From Gp13-AA77 sp035946575 (GTDB lineage: Bacteria; Acidobacteriota; Terriglobia; UBA7540): a stretch of DNA of 21,517 bases. Every line of letters begins with the position of its first letter. The first letter of the stretch is position 1. A program made the position numbers and the translations under genes. The notes under the pieces were generated by a model. The model did no database searches. It was not told where the DNA came from and saw only the letters and a program-made list of their open reading frames with translations. Shown piece by piece: positions 1 to 7,439 of this stretch. The DNA lies in NCBI GenBank assembly GCA_035946575.1, contig DASYZG010000055.1, positions 1 through 21,517 on the forward strand, read 5' to 3'.

Positions 1-1194
1 AGTCTGGCGGCGCGCGGACACCACGTGACCGTGCTCGCCGGACGTCCGAATCATCCCGCCGTCGCCGACCGCTACTTCTGCCGCGAGGCCGCGTCGAGCG
101 AGCGAGCGCCGGAAGGATATCGGGTGATGCGCCTCCCCGTCTTTCGCTCCCGGGACACTCGGGCCTGGAAGCGCGCGCTCAGCTACCTCACCTTTACGCT
201 GCTGGCCATCACGCGCGGGCTGCTCGAGCCACGTCCGGACGCCGTCCTGGCCGTGTCGCCGCTGCCCGCAGGTCTCGCGGCGCTGGCGCTGCACGCCTGG
301 CATCGCGCGCCGCTGATCTATGATCTGCAGGACATCTGGCCGGACTCGGCGCGGGCCGTGGGCGTGATGAAGCGCGGCCTGGCCTTGCGGCTTCTGGGTC
401 GTTTGGAGGACCTGTTGTATCGCCACGCCGCGCGAGTGGTGGTGATCAGCGCAGGCTTTCGTGAGTACCTGATGAATCGCGGCGTGCCGCGCGAGCGTCT
501 GCGCGTGATCCCCAACGGCGTGGACAGCGAGCGCTTCCAGAACACGCGGCCCGAGGTGCGCGTCCGGCGCGCGAGTCCGCTGCGCGGCCGGTTTGTCGTC
601 GGCTACATCGGTAACCACGGTCTCGCGCAGCGGCTGGACACCGCGCTCGTGGCCGCGGAGCGCCTGCGCGGCGATGCTGCCTTCCTCATGGTCGGCGAGG
701 GCGTGGACAGGGCGCGCCTCGAACGCCGGGCGCACGAGGCACGGCTCGACAACATCCGCTTCCTGCGCGGCGTACCGCGACGCCGCGTGCCGGGTCTGCT
801 CGCCGCCTGTGACGCGCTTCTGGTGATCCTGCGCGACGACCCGCTGTTCCAAATCACCGTCCCCTCGAAGGTCTATGAGTACATGGCCGCGGGCAAGCCG
901 GTGCTGTGTTCGGTGGGCGGCGAGACTGCGGCGCTCGTCGAGGCCGCAAGGTGCGGCATCGCCGTGCCGCCCTCGGACGGGTCCGCTCTCGCGGACGCGG
1001 TGCGGAAGCTCCTCGGTGATCCCGCGGCGTGCGCCGCCATGGGCGCGGCCGGCGCCGCCTGGGCCCGCGAGCATTTCAGCACAGCGGCGATGATGACCGC
1101 CTACGCCGATGTTCTCGAGGACGCGCGGTCGCAGGTCGCGCCTGCGGCGATCATCCGCGAGCCGGCCGGGGCTGAGGTTCGCGGAGAGCTCTGA
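1..1194 (+). CDS. GT4-family glycosyltransferase (WbuB/WcaI-like), 5' end outside window
   Basis: The open frame runs from base 1; the first visible residues (SLAARGHHVTVLAGRPNHP) are the usual end of the first beta-alpha unit of GT-B glycosyltransferases, so the true start lies perhaps 20-30 codons upstream and the GTG at 25 is not the start. The acceptor-side motif YDLQDIWPDSA, typical of WbuB/WcaI-like enzymes, is followed by VIPNGVDSERF and then by the nucleotide-sugar site PSKVYEYMAAGKPVLC with a following ETAALVEAARCGIAVPP (EX7E-type pattern). It should transfer a sugar from a nucleotide donor to a lipid-linked glycan at the cytoplasmic membrane. It lies 12 bp upstream of the FecR-like gene on the same strand and near a UDP-GlcNAc epimerase, which supports a role in exopolysaccharide or O-antigen synthesis. 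The exact sugar cannot be read from the sequence. Confidence 0.9.
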   Translation, partial: SLAARGHHVTVLAGRPNHPAVADRYFCREAASSERAPEGYRVMRLPVFRSRDTRAWKRALSYLTFTLLAITRGLLEPRPDAVLAVSPLPAGLAALALHAWHRAPLIYDLQDIWPDSARAVGVMKRGLALRLLGRLEDLLYRHAARVVVISAGFREYLMNRGVPRERLRVIPNGVDSERFQNTRPEVRVRRASPLRGRFVVGYIGNHGLAQRLDTALVAAERLRGDAAFLMVGEGVDRARLERRAHEARLDNIRFLRGVPRRRVPGLLAACDALLVILRDDPLFQITVPSKVYEYMAAGKPVLCSVGGETAALVEAARCGIAVPPSDGSALADAVRKLLGDPAACAAMGAAGAAWAREHFSTAAMMTAYADVLEDARSQVAPAAIIREPAGAEVRGEL

Positions 1195-1206
1195 AGGGAG
1201 AAAGCC

Positions 1207-1947
1207 ATGTTGAGACGAATCCACCTCTCCGCCGCAGCGTTGCTGATCGCGACGTTTCAGTTGCCCGCGGCCCACGCCGGCCAGCTGCAAACCAAGCCGC
1301 CCTTGGGCCAGATCGTGCGCTCGTCCTCGGCGACGCTCGGAGGCACGGCCATTCCTGCCGGAGGCACGATCGTGTCCGGCGACATCATGAGCATCGCCGC
1401 GGGCGGCGGCGCGCTGGTGGAATTCCCGGGCGGCAACCAGATCGATCTGGGCGAAAACACGATCGTCACCTTCAGTGGTACTCCGGACCACGTGGTGGCT
1501 ACGGTCGATCACGGAAACGTCACGGTGCGCGCGCCAGCTGCGGGCGGCGTTGTCGTCGAGACGGTGCGCTGCCGGATTGCGTCCACGGGGCAGGGAGGCG
1601 CTTCCTACCAGGTCACGGCGCCGCCTGGAAGCACCAGCATCAGTGTCCACGGGCTGCAGGGTGCCGTGTCGGTCGGCGAATTGGGCGCGGCACAGGCTCA
1701 TGCCTTGAAAGCGGGCGAAGACTGGAGTTGCCCTGCGGTAGCCGCAGGCCGGGCGAGGGAGGAAGGTGCGCCGAGCGCCGGCGAACAAGCGGGCCAGGCG
1801 GGCGCTCCGGCGGTGTCTTCGCACAGCAACACCGGACTGATCGTTTTGTTGCTCGGCGGCGGCGCGGCCGTAGGAATCGGCGCCGCTTTGGCCGCCGGGG
1901 GCAAGGGCGGGGGGGGCGGCGGCCCGGCCAGTCCCAGCGCCCCGTAG
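1207..1947 (+). CDS. FecR-domain protein with signal peptide and C-terminal membrane segment
   Basis: 246 residues. The ATG follows an AAGGGAG ribosome site that begins at the stop region of the glycosyltransferase, so the two are probably co-transcribed. Residues 1-24 form a signal peptide ending in AHA. Residues ~33-165 are a repetitive beta-rich FecR-like fold: RSSSATLGGTAIPAGGTIVS, VEFPGGNQIDLGENT, and a GNVTVRAP strand. A Ser/Ala/Gly-rich linker leads to a hydrophobic segment at ~207-230 and a Gly-rich tail. Most FecR proteins regulate TonB-dependent uptake through an anti-sigma domain; here no N-terminal cytoplasmic anti-sigma helix or sigma gene is visible. In a polysaccharide gene run, an envelope structural or assembly role is more likely (inference). 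A run of eight G at 1909-1916 lies in the Gly-rich tail codons. Confidence 0.8.
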   Translation: MLRRIHLSAAALLIATFQLPAAHAGQLQTKPPLGQIVRSSSATLGGTAIPAGGTIVSGDIMSIAAGGGALVEFPGGNQIDLGENTIVTFSGTPDHVVATVDHGNVTVRAPAAGGVVVETVRCRIASTGQGGASYQVTAPPGSTSISVHGLQGAVSVGELGAAQAHALKAGEDWSCPAVAAGRAREEGAPSAGEQAGQAGAPAVSSHSNTGLIVLLLGGGAAVGIGAALAAGGKGGGGGGPASPSAP

Positions 1948-1986
1948 GGCACAAACCATCGAGCGAGAACCGGGGAGTATGGTGCG

Positions 1987-3159
1987 ATGCTGAAGATCCT
2001 GAGTGTGGTGGGCACGCGGCCGAACTTCGTCAAGATCGCTCCGTTGCTGGCCGAGATGCGGCGTTGGCCCGGCGTCTGCCCGGTCCTCGTGCACACCGGG
2101 CAACACTTCGATCGCGAGATGTCGGATTGTTTCCTTGACGAGCTTCGGATTCCGGCGCCCGACTTCGTTTTGCGTCGGTGCGCGTCCGCGGGGGTTGCCG
2201 ATATGGTATCGGCGCTCCGGGAAGTGATCCGCAGCGAGAGCCCTGACGTGGTGCTGGTGGTGGGCGATGTGAATTCAACCCTGGCGGGCGCCGAGGCCGC
2301 GGCCGGACTCGGCATCCCGGTGGCGCACGTGGAGGCCGGGTTGCGCAGTTTCGATCCGGGCATGGTGGAGGAGCGCAACCGCATCGCCACCGACCAGCTC
2401 TCGGAATTGCTGTTTGCAAGCGAGCCCAGCGGAGTAGTTAACCTGCTCGCCGAAGGCCGGCCGCGAGATAGCATCTTCCTGGCTGGCAATGTGATGATCG
2501 ATACTCTGAAGGAGTTTCTGGCAGCAGCCCGCCGCTCGACAGCGCTCACGCGTCTCGGACTCGCAGACGAGCGTGGAACACCGCGTCCCTACGCGCTGGC
2601 GACGCTGCACCGGCCCGCCACGGTGGATAACCCTGAAGCGCTGCGGCGCATCTGGGGAGCGCTCGAAGAGATCGCGGATGACCTGCCGGTGATCTTTCCC
2701 GCACATCCCCGGACGCAAACCCGCTTGGGTGACTGCGGGCTCGCGAACCGCGATTCCGGCACGGCGGGGGTCCGGCTGATCGGGCCGCTGCCCTACCTCG
2801 ACTTTGTCCGCCTGGAGAGCGCCGCCGCGCTGGTGATGACGGATTCGGGTGGCGTGCAGGAAGAGACCACTGCCATGTGCGTCCCTTGCCTGACCCTGCG
2901 CAACAACACCGAGCGGCCGATCACGGTGCGCGAAGGCACGAACCAGGTCGTAGGCCTGGACCCTGCCGCAATCGTCGCCGCCGCCCGCCGCGTACTCTCG
3001 GGAAACGTCAAGACCGGCCGCATTCCCAGGCTCTGGGACGGCCGCAGCGCCCAGCGTATTGTTAGCACGCTTTGCCGGCATTACGGCACCCGCCGCGAAC
3101 GCGCCGGCCAAGAACTTCGCATTCCCGTCCAGGCGGTTCCCGCCGCCGTCGCCTGCTGA
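1987..3159 (+). CDS. wecB: UDP-N-acetylglucosamine 2-epimerase, non-hydrolysing
   Basis: 390 residues, the usual length for the family. It interconverts UDP-GlcNAc and UDP-ManNAc in the cytoplasm, supplying ManNAc-type precursors for surface polysaccharide. Family motifs occur in order: VVGTRPNFVKIAPLL (7-21), HTGQHFD (36-42), VVGDVNSTLAG (91-101), HVEAGLRSFD (114-123), EERNRIATDQ (128-137), LATLHRPATVDN (204-215) and MTDSGGVQEE (284-293). D94, E116, E129 and H208 line up with the catalytic D95, E117, E131 and H213 of the E. coli enzyme (alignment by eye). The ATG at 1987 has a GGGGA site about 10 bp upstream and starts 39 bp after the FecR-like gene. The C-terminal ~40 residues are poorly conserved. 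Start confidence is good because the beta-1 strand begins immediately. Confidence 0.95.
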   Translation: MLKILSVVGTRPNFVKIAPLLAEMRRWPGVCPVLVHTGQHFDREMSDCFLDELRIPAPDFVLRRCASAGVADMVSALREVIRSESPDVVLVVGDVNSTLAGAEAAAGLGIPVAHVEAGLRSFDPGMVEERNRIATDQLSELLFASEPSGVVNLLAEGRPRDSIFLAGNVMIDTLKEFLAAARRSTALTRLGLADERGTPRPYALATLHRPATVDNPEALRRIWGALEEIADDLPVIFPAHPRTQTRLGDCGLANRDSGTAGVRLIGPLPYLDFVRLESAAALVMTDSGGVQEETTAMCVPCLTLRNNTERPITVREGTNQVVGLDPAAIVAAARRVLSGNVKTGRIPRLWDGRSAQRIVSTLCRHYGTRRERAGQELRIPVQAVPAAVAC

Positions 3160-3229
3160 TTCCCGCTCGATCATCCCGCCCTTTATACCTTCCGTATCAA
3201 CTCACCCCCTGATAGTCCCCCCTCTGTAG

Positions 3230-3251
3230 CGCCGGTGTCCTCGAACCGGCG
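3230..3251. repeat. GTAGCGCCGG-type hairpin between convergent genes
   Basis: A perfect 7-bp inverted repeat, CGCCGGT (3230-3236) and ACCGGCG (3245-3251), encloses an 8-base loop. It is preceded by GTAG, so the arm reads GTAGCGCCGGT. It lies between the convergent wecB and TPR genes, where it could help end transcription from either side, but there is no T-run on either strand, so a classical intrinsic terminator is not supported. The arm resembles the GTAGCGGCGG core of the 19273-19400 element, suggesting membership of a dispersed palindromic repeat family (inference). Confidence 0.5.
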
Positions 3252-3286
3252 TTCTGCGCGCTGCGGACAGCGCCGCTGCGGCGGCA

Positions 3287-4489
3287 TCACTGTTTCGTAG
3301 TCGCCAGACGGGTGGCGTCAGTTTTGTAACGCGAATTGGCAGGATCGAGTCCGGATGCGGATTGATACTGCTCCGCCGCTCCATGCAGGTCGCCCAAAAT
3401 CTCCAGCGCACGACCCAGATTGTGGTGGGCGGCCGCATCGGCCGGTTGCGAGCGGATGGCGGCGCGGTACTCCGCGATGGCACGGGTGAGATCGCCGTTC
3501 TCCTCGAAAGCCAGGCCCAGGTCGTCGCGGGCGGCAGCATCGTTGGGTTCGAGCAGAAGGGCCAGACGGTACTCGGCAATGGCCGCGTCGAAGTCGCCAC
3601 TGTCCGCCAGCGCGTTGGCGAGTTTCAAATGAGCCCCAGGATCATCCGGACCCAGCTTGACTGCCTGGCGCAGTTGGAGGACGGCGTGCTCCAAATCGCC
3701 GGCCTTGGTGAGCGCGTACCCGAGGCCGGCGGCGGCCCGAGCGTCCCCGGGATTGATCACCAGGGCGAGCCGGTATTCCGCGACCGCGCCTTTAAGGTTG
3801 CCGGTGGCTGTGAGGACTTCCGCCAGATTGAAGTGCGCCTCGGAATAATCAGGCTGCAGGCGGATGGCTTCCCGCAACTCGCCCGCGGCCCCAGCCAGGT
3901 CGCCAGAGCCACGAAGGGCCAGAGCGAGATTGTTGTGGGCCGGGACGTAGTCGGGCTTCAATTTGAGCGCCAGACGGTACTCGGCGATGGCACCGGCCCG
4001 ATCGTGCTCCGCGTTCAGGGCATTGGCCAGGTTATAGTGGGCTTCGGGAAAGGCAGGTCGCGCTCGAAGCGCCTGGCGATATTCCGTCACGGCTCCTGCC
4101 CAGTTCCCCTGTACCGCCAGAGTATTCCCGCGTGTGAGGTGGTCCGTCGCCTTGTCGGCCCTGGCGACGGGCGGTAGCGCGAGGAGTGCCAGCAGGAAAA
4201 AAGGAGTGGTAAGTGACAAGTGGCAAATGACAGGTGCGCTCGCTCCCTTGGCCTTCCCTGGGACGCGGGTGCAGGCGGCGCGGGCAATCTGCATTCGGGC
4301 AGATGATTCGCCATCCACAGCATTCCGGCTTCGATCGTTCTGCCTCTGTTCTCCGGGACCGAGCGTGACCGGCGGGAGCGACACCAGGCGGCTTTGTTTG
4401 CCGGGCGTGGACATACCGGCACGGTCCAGCATGAGGCCGTGTTCAACAATCAATCTCAATGGCCGAGATGACGCGCTGAAACGCCTCAT
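3287..4489 (-). CDS. tetratricopeptide-repeat protein, probably exported or membrane-anchored
   Basis: In the longest form, 400 residues. Residues ~112-383 are eight back-to-back 34-residue TPRs, each with the pattern ahYNLAnaL...Gd..gAiaeYr.Al.l.P; this gives high confidence in the strand and frame. Just before them, residues ~88-111 are a hydrophobic stretch ending VARA, which looks like a signal peptide or membrane anchor. The start is uncertain. The ATG at 4489 has only a weak AGG site but follows a promoter-like TTGACA, whereas 85 polar residues ahead of a signal peptide would be unusual. Alternatives are the ATG at 4294 or a TTG near 4220, inside a 7-bp tandem repeat. TPR proteins are protein-protein scaffolds; no enzymatic domain is visible, and the partner is unknown. 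It is transcribed convergently with wecB. Confidence 0.88.
   Translation of the reverse strand: MRRFSASSRPLRLIVEHGLMLDRAGMSTPGKQSRLVSLPPVTLGPGEQRQNDRSRNAVDGESSARMQIARAACTRVPGKAKGASAPVICHLSLTTPFFLLALLALPPVARADKATDHLTRGNTLAVQGNWAGAVTEYRQALRARPAFPEAHYNLANALNAEHDRAGAIAEYRLALKLKPDYVPAHNNLALALRGSGDLAGAAGELREAIRLQPDYSEAHFNLAEVLTATGNLKGAVAEYRLALVINPGDARAAAGLGYALTKAGDLEHAVLQLRQAVKLGPDDPGAHLKLANALADSGDFDAAIAEYRLALLLEPNDAAARDDLGLAFEENGDLTRAIAEYRAAIRSQPADAAAHHNLGRALEILGDLHGAAEQYQSASGLDPANSRYKTDATRLATTKQ
4205..4232 (-). repeat. four tandem 7-bp repeats (TGYCAYT type)
   Basis: Read on the minus strand the stretch is TGTCATT, TGCCACT, TGTCACT, TACCACT: four consecutive heptamers, each differing from the consensus by one or two bases. 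It lies within the long reading of the TPR gene, immediately before the hydrophobic segment. Because 7 is not a multiple of 3, a change in copy number would shift the reading frame if translation starts upstream. Confidence 0.75.
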
Positions 4490-4512
4490 GAGGGTACCTG
4501 CGGCGAGACATC

Positions 4513-4542
4513 AACTTAGCACCGATTTCGTCTGATTGTCAA
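4513..4542 (-). promoter_or_regulatory. putative sigma-70-type promoter for the TPR gene
   Basis: On the minus strand a perfect TTGACA (-35, 4542-4537) is followed after 18 bp by TAAGTT (-10, 4518-4513; 3 of 6 consensus bases). Transcription would start near 4506, leaving a ~16-base leader before the ATG at 4489. The -35 box is strong, the -10 weak. Confidence 0.4.
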
Positions 4543-4657
4543 TCCTCTTCGAGGCCCTTGTTGTAGCCTACTATGGGCGGAAACGCTGCGGCCGCCGCAG
4601 TTCGTGTCGTGAGTTGAAGCGGCCGTCGCGCAGCTCACCGTGGCGCGGCTTTTCCGG

Positions 4658-4686
4658 TTGCCATCTCTAACCGACTGGTATATAAA
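4658..4686 (+). promoter_or_regulatory. putative sigma-70-type promoter upstream of a decayed element
   Basis: TTGCCA (4658-4663), a 17-bp spacer and TATAAA (4681-4686) form a good plus-strand promoter. GGAG (4687-4690) and an ATG at 4696 follow, opening a 26-codon frame that ends at 4776, overlapping the transposase-like remnant in another frame. The likely explanation is the old promoter and start of a now broken insertion-sequence gene. Confidence 0.4.
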
Positions 4687-4747
4687 GGAGTCGTAATGTT
4701 CCGCAGATCCCCGGTTTGCGCCGCGGCCGTCCCATGGCCGTCTTTAG

Positions 4748-4888
4748 TTCTCATTCCGTGCGCTCCTGGATGTTGAGTCCCGCTTGCTTGGGTTCCAGCA
4801 GCGGGTGGTGGACCTGATGCACAGCTGTGAAAGTGTGGCCGCCCTGGCCCGGGATTTGGGGGCAAGTCGAAGGTCTCTGTACTTCTGG
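4748..4888 (+). pseudogene. transposase helix-turn-helix remnant (IS3 orfA-like)
   Basis: The frame open from 4748 contains QRVVDLMHSCESVAALARDL followed by GASRRSLYFW. This is the shape of the N-terminal helix-turn-helix of IS3-type OrfA or similar transposases (hydrophobic helix, SVAALARDLG turn, SRRSLYFW recognition helix). There is no start codon with a ribosome site in this frame, and after LYFW the sequence loses resemblance to any transposase and ends at 5035. I read it as a frameshifted, 3'-truncated remnant. No terminal inverted repeats were found around it. The assignment rests on a ~30-residue motif only. Confidence 0.4.
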
Positions 4889-4988
4889 CCGACTGACGGG
4901 AGTGACTGCTCCCGTACGTGTGCCCCTACTTTGTCAAAGCCGTGCAAAGTCAAACTGTCTCAACGTGAGGGGTACACTCCAAAAATGG

Positions 4989-5010
4989 GAAAAGTGAGAA
5001 AAGTGAGAAA
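4989..5010. repeat. 9-bp tandem repeat GAAAAGTGA, two and a half copies
   Basis: GAAAAGTGA occurs at 4989-4997 and 4998-5006, followed by a partial GAAA and then a run of seven T. A related GAAAAGCGTGAGAAA stretch sits about 90 bp further on. It lies in non-coding DNA downstream of the NnrS gene on the opposite strand. Confidence 0.55.
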
Positions 5011-5122
5011 TTTTTTTGCCATGTGTTTCCAATGAATTAGCCTGTGGGAAACTCCGACCGGGGTGAAAAGGCCAAGCCGGAAAACTTGGTCCAACGCATG
5101 AAAAGCGTGAGAAATGCGGCTG

Positions 5123-5148
5123 GTCATGCTGAGCGAAGGGAAGCATCT
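5123..5148 (-). repeat. dispersed repeat, copy A (GCTCAGCATGAC type)
   Basis: On the minus strand the stretch begins AGATGCTTCCCTTCGCTCAG and continues CATGAC. A related sequence lies at 12836-12865 on the plus strand (AGATTCTTCGCTTCACGCAG then CATAAATGAC). The two are alignable over ~25 bases with a few mismatches and small gaps, both in non-coding DNA just beyond the 3' end of a gene. From memory, similar GATTCTTCGCTTCGCTCAG-like repeats are scattered in acidobacterial genomes; this was not checked here. Confidence 0.5.
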
Positions 5149-5232
5149 CGTATTTCGTTGGAAAAGAAGTGCCGAGACCTTCGCTACGCTTGACCTTCTG
5201 TCTGCCAGGATGCCATGGGTCCGCTGGTTCTT

Positions 5233-6618
5233 TCACAGCTTTTGGACCGGGATCACCAGCGGCTGCTTCTGAACGTGGCTCGGTTCGAAGAGGAAGGTCC
5301 CGAAGATATTGGCGGCGAAGGCGGTGAGGCCTGAGAGTTCGAGTATCGCCGAAGACGGCAGCACCGACCACGCCCAGGAGGTGTAACCCTGGTAGGCAAG
5401 GACCTCGCAGGAGACCCGCAGCGCGCAACCGATACTGACGAGCGCCAGCCCGGCGAACATCAGCTTTGTGCTCCACAGCAGCCGCATGGCAGCGAATGCG
5501 GGAAGGACGCGCTGGCCGACCGAAAGCACCATCACCGCGATGAATCCGACCGTGAGTGCGTGACGGGATGCGCCCCAGATGCCGCCCGAGGAATCCCAGC
5601 GCGCCGCGGCCACCCCCAGCAGCGCAGACGCCATCAGCCATCCGTAGGCCATCCGAATGAAGAGTGGAAACGTCGAGTGGACCCCGCGCGTCTTGGCCTC
5701 CTTGCGTGAGGGCTCAAACATGCGCAGAGCCCCAATCGCGAGCGCCGTGCTCACAGCAAAGATCCAGGTAGCGGCATCGCCCCCGCCGGCAAACGTCAGG
5801 AGGACGCCTGCGAAATTCGCGGCCACCGCGACGAGCAGCAGGCGCGGAAACGTCGCCGACAAGCCGAGAAACACAGGCATCCACTTGGCGCTGAAGCCCC
5901 AGACAAACGGCACCAGAAATCCCCACGACATCAGCACGAGATAGCGCTGGTCGAAGCCATGCACGAAGGCAGGATCGGAGCCGTGCAGCGCTATGCCGAG
6001 GCACCCCGCAAGATTTGTGACGAGGACGAGCGCGAGTCCCGTACTAGCGCCGATCACAACCCAGACCCACGGGTCGAGCTTCGTCCTGCTCGCGCCCTGA
6101 GGCCGATGCCCGGACACGGCCCGGAAGAAGATCGCGAAAGCGACAAGCTCGAGCGCGGCCGAGAACGGAAGCAGCACGCGCCAGTGCCAGCCATAGATAG
6201 CGGCGGCCCAGCGCAGCGCCACGCCCAGGGTCCACATCACCCAGCAAGCCCAGGCGGCCGCGAACGCGCCCCGGGCTCGGCCCTGGAGCTTGGGAACCGA
6301 GTAAAATCCGATGCCCAGAATGAAGCTGCCGACCCAGCCGAAAACCTGGGCGTGTCCATGCGCCTGCAGCCAGGCCGGCGAAATCGAGACTACGCTTTCG
6401 CGTCCGCTGATCTTGATGAGATTCCAGACGCCGAGGAATGTGCCCGGTAGCAGCATAAAGAACAACCCGCTGCTGATGTAGGCGATCAACAGACGCGAAA
6501 GCGACTTCTCCCGCGACCGCGCCAGCTCAAAGATCTCTATAGGGGAGGATGCCTCCACGCCCGCGAGGCCGGCGCCCGCTACGCGTGATTCGGCAGGTGT
6601 GTCAATTCGATCTGTCAT
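5233..6618 (-). CDS. NnrS-family haem/copper-type membrane protein
   Basis: 461 residues with about twelve hydrophobic segments from residue ~41 to the C-terminus. The family is linked to protection from nitric oxide and to denitrification; the best studied members bind haem and copper in the cytoplasmic membrane. Diagnostic features are QAHGHAQVFGWVGSFILG (85-102), FVHGFDQRYLVLMSWGFLVP (218-237), and SRHALTVGFIAVMVLSVGQR (351-370). These carry H87, H89, H220 and H353 as likely metal ligands (inference). The ATG at 6618 overlaps the TGA of the upstream RIC gene as ATGA, so translation is probably coupled and the two form an operon. The ~40-residue N-terminus before the first membrane segment is poorly conserved. 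The NnrS assignment is strong; the biochemical role of the family is itself only partly settled. Confidence 0.88.
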   Translation of the reverse strand: MTDRIDTPAESRVAGAGLAGVEASSPIEIFELARSREKSLSRLLIAYISSGLFFMLLPGTFLGVWNLIKISGRESVVSISPAWLQAHGHAQVFGWVGSFILGIGFYSVPKLQGRARGAFAAAWACWVMWTLGVALRWAAAIYGWHWRVLLPFSAALELVAFAIFFRAVSGHRPQGASRTKLDPWVWVVIGASTGLALVLVTNLAGCLGIALHGSDPAFVHGFDQRYLVLMSWGFLVPFVWGFSAKWMPVFLGLSATFPRLLLVAVAANFAGVLLTFAGGGDAATWIFAVSTALAIGALRMFEPSRKEAKTRGVHSTFPLFIRMAYGWLMASALLGVAAARWDSSGGIWGASRHALTVGFIAVMVLSVGQRVLPAFAAMRLLWSTKLMFAGLALVSIGCALRVSCEVLAYQGYTSWAWSVLPSSAILELSGLTAFAANIFGTFLFEPSHVQKQPLVIPVQKL

Positions 6619-7352
6619 TCTGACAAGCGCCCTTCCGCGGCCGCTGCTTCCATTTCGAGCGCCCGCGGAAACAGGATGTTATTTTCCAGATGGACGTGCG
6701 TGTGCATGTCGGCCTCAAACGCCTCCAGCGACCGGTAAAGCTCCCGGTAAGTCGCACAAGCGTCCTCAGGCACCCGATAACCGCTGCTCGAGCCGCGCAA
6801 TGCGCGCAGCGATTCGCCGGCCACGTCGTGTTCCTTCATCATTGCCCGCACCGGGTTGCCGATGGAGCCGAACATGGCCTGCGGAATGGCACATTTCTGT
6901 ATAACCGCCTGCTCCATCTCCCGGAGGTAGGGGAAGAGGATACGTTCTTCCTTCATCATGTGCATGCGCAGTTCCGCTGCCATTTCAGTGAAAGTTGCTT
7001 GCATGCCCGCCAGTTCAGGATGCCGGTCGCCATGCGCACGGCAGACCTTGGTGAACAGGCCCTCAAGCCGCGCGGTTTCCGTTGTGGTGAAAGCGTGATG
7101 CCTCTCGACAATGTGCTGCGCCAGAGCGGCCAGCGGTGCCCGGGACCAATCGGCGGAAGGCTCAGGCTTGCGCTGAGCAGCCTCGAGCGACGACAACACG
7201 TCGTTGATCTTGAGCCCGGCCTTTTCACAGGCTGAATTCAGAGAGATATTGCCGCCGCAACAGTAGTCAATCCCCAGTTCCTCGAAAACGCGAGCGGCGC
7301 CGGGTGACTGCACTGCCAAGTCTTTTACGGTCTGATTTGCTGTTACGATCAT
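6615..7352 (-). CDS. ric: iron-sulfur cluster repair di-iron protein (RIC/YtfE/ScdA/DnrN)
   Basis: 245 residues from the ATG at 7352, chosen because GGAGGG lies 7 bases upstream (plus-strand complement 7360-7365); a longer open frame to 7529 lacks a ribosome site and family resemblance. Residues ~7-47 are the ScdA N-terminal domain with FEELGIDYCCGG (cysteines 31-32). Residues ~78-230 are a hemerythrin-like di-iron four-helix domain. H86, H131, E135, H175, H219 and E223 match the H84, H129, E133, H160, H204 and E208 ligands of E. coli YtfE by eye. The family restores iron-sulfur clusters damaged by nitric oxide or peroxide, in the cytoplasm. It is first in an operon with the NnrS gene, which strengthens a nitrosative-stress role. 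A GACTTATGTC palindrome lies ~80 bp upstream. Confidence 0.93.
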   Translation of the reverse strand: MIVTANQTVKDLAVQSPGAARVFEELGIDYCCGGNISLNSACEKAGLKINDVLSSLEAAQRKPEPSADWSRAPLAALAQHIVERHHAFTTTETARLEGLFTKVCRAHGDRHPELAGMQATFTEMAAELRMHMMKEERILFPYLREMEQAVIQKCAIPQAMFGSIGNPVRAMMKEHDVAGESLRALRGSSSGYRVPEDACATYRELYRSLEAFEADMHTHVHLENNILFPRALEMEAAAAEGRLSE

Positions 7353-7429
7353 CGATCTTCCCTCCATTATGCGGACAGCCTCTTCGCCGTCCGCTCCCAA
7401 CTTAACAACCGGCAGGGCGCGGGCGCTAT

Positions 7430-7439
7430 GACTTATGTC
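7430..7439 (-). promoter_or_regulatory. candidate Crp/Fnr-type (DNR/NNR) operator upstream of ric
   Basis: The minus strand reads GACATAAGTC, a GAC-N4-GTC dyad flanked as GCGAC-ATAA-GTCAT. This resembles the TTGAC-N4-GTCAA sites of the nitric oxide responsive DNR/NNR branch of the Crp/Fnr family, with two mismatches in one half and one in the other. It is centred ~82 bp upstream of the ric ATG. No regulator gene is in the window. A second inverted repeat, GCGGAC/GTCCGC (7371-7376 and 7389-7394), lies in the presumed leader. Confidence 0.3.

Larger units (their letters stand above)
4490..5232. other. 743-bp stretch with no intact gene
   Basis: Between the TPR gene start and the NnrS gene end I see only promoter-like sites (4513-4542 on minus, 4658-4686 on plus), a short hairpin (CTGCGG/CCGCAG at 4586-4600), a decayed transposase helix-turn-helix (4748-4888), a 9-bp tandem repeat (4989-5010) and one copy of a dispersed repeat (5123-5148). 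A 26-codon frame at 4696-4776 follows the plus-strand promoter and a GGAG; it resembles nothing I know and is probably part of the same decayed element. The region looks like a graveyard for small mobile elements. Confidence 0.6.

Noticed and set aside
2275..3174. 299-codon minus-strand frame opposite wecB
   Set aside because: wecB motifs and catalytic residues are complete on the plus strand.
3230..3251. Intrinsic terminator between wecB and the TPR gene
   Set aside because: A good hairpin, but no T-run follows on either strand; kept as a repeat only.
3362..4177. 271-codon plus-strand frame opposite the TPR gene
   Set aside because: Its apparent repeats are the mirror of the TPR codons; the minus strand gives canonical TPR consensus.
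4934..5641. 235-codon minus-strand frame overlapping the NnrS gene end
   Set aside because: Most of it lies within the NnrS gene in another frame; the remainder is repeat-rich non-coding DNA.
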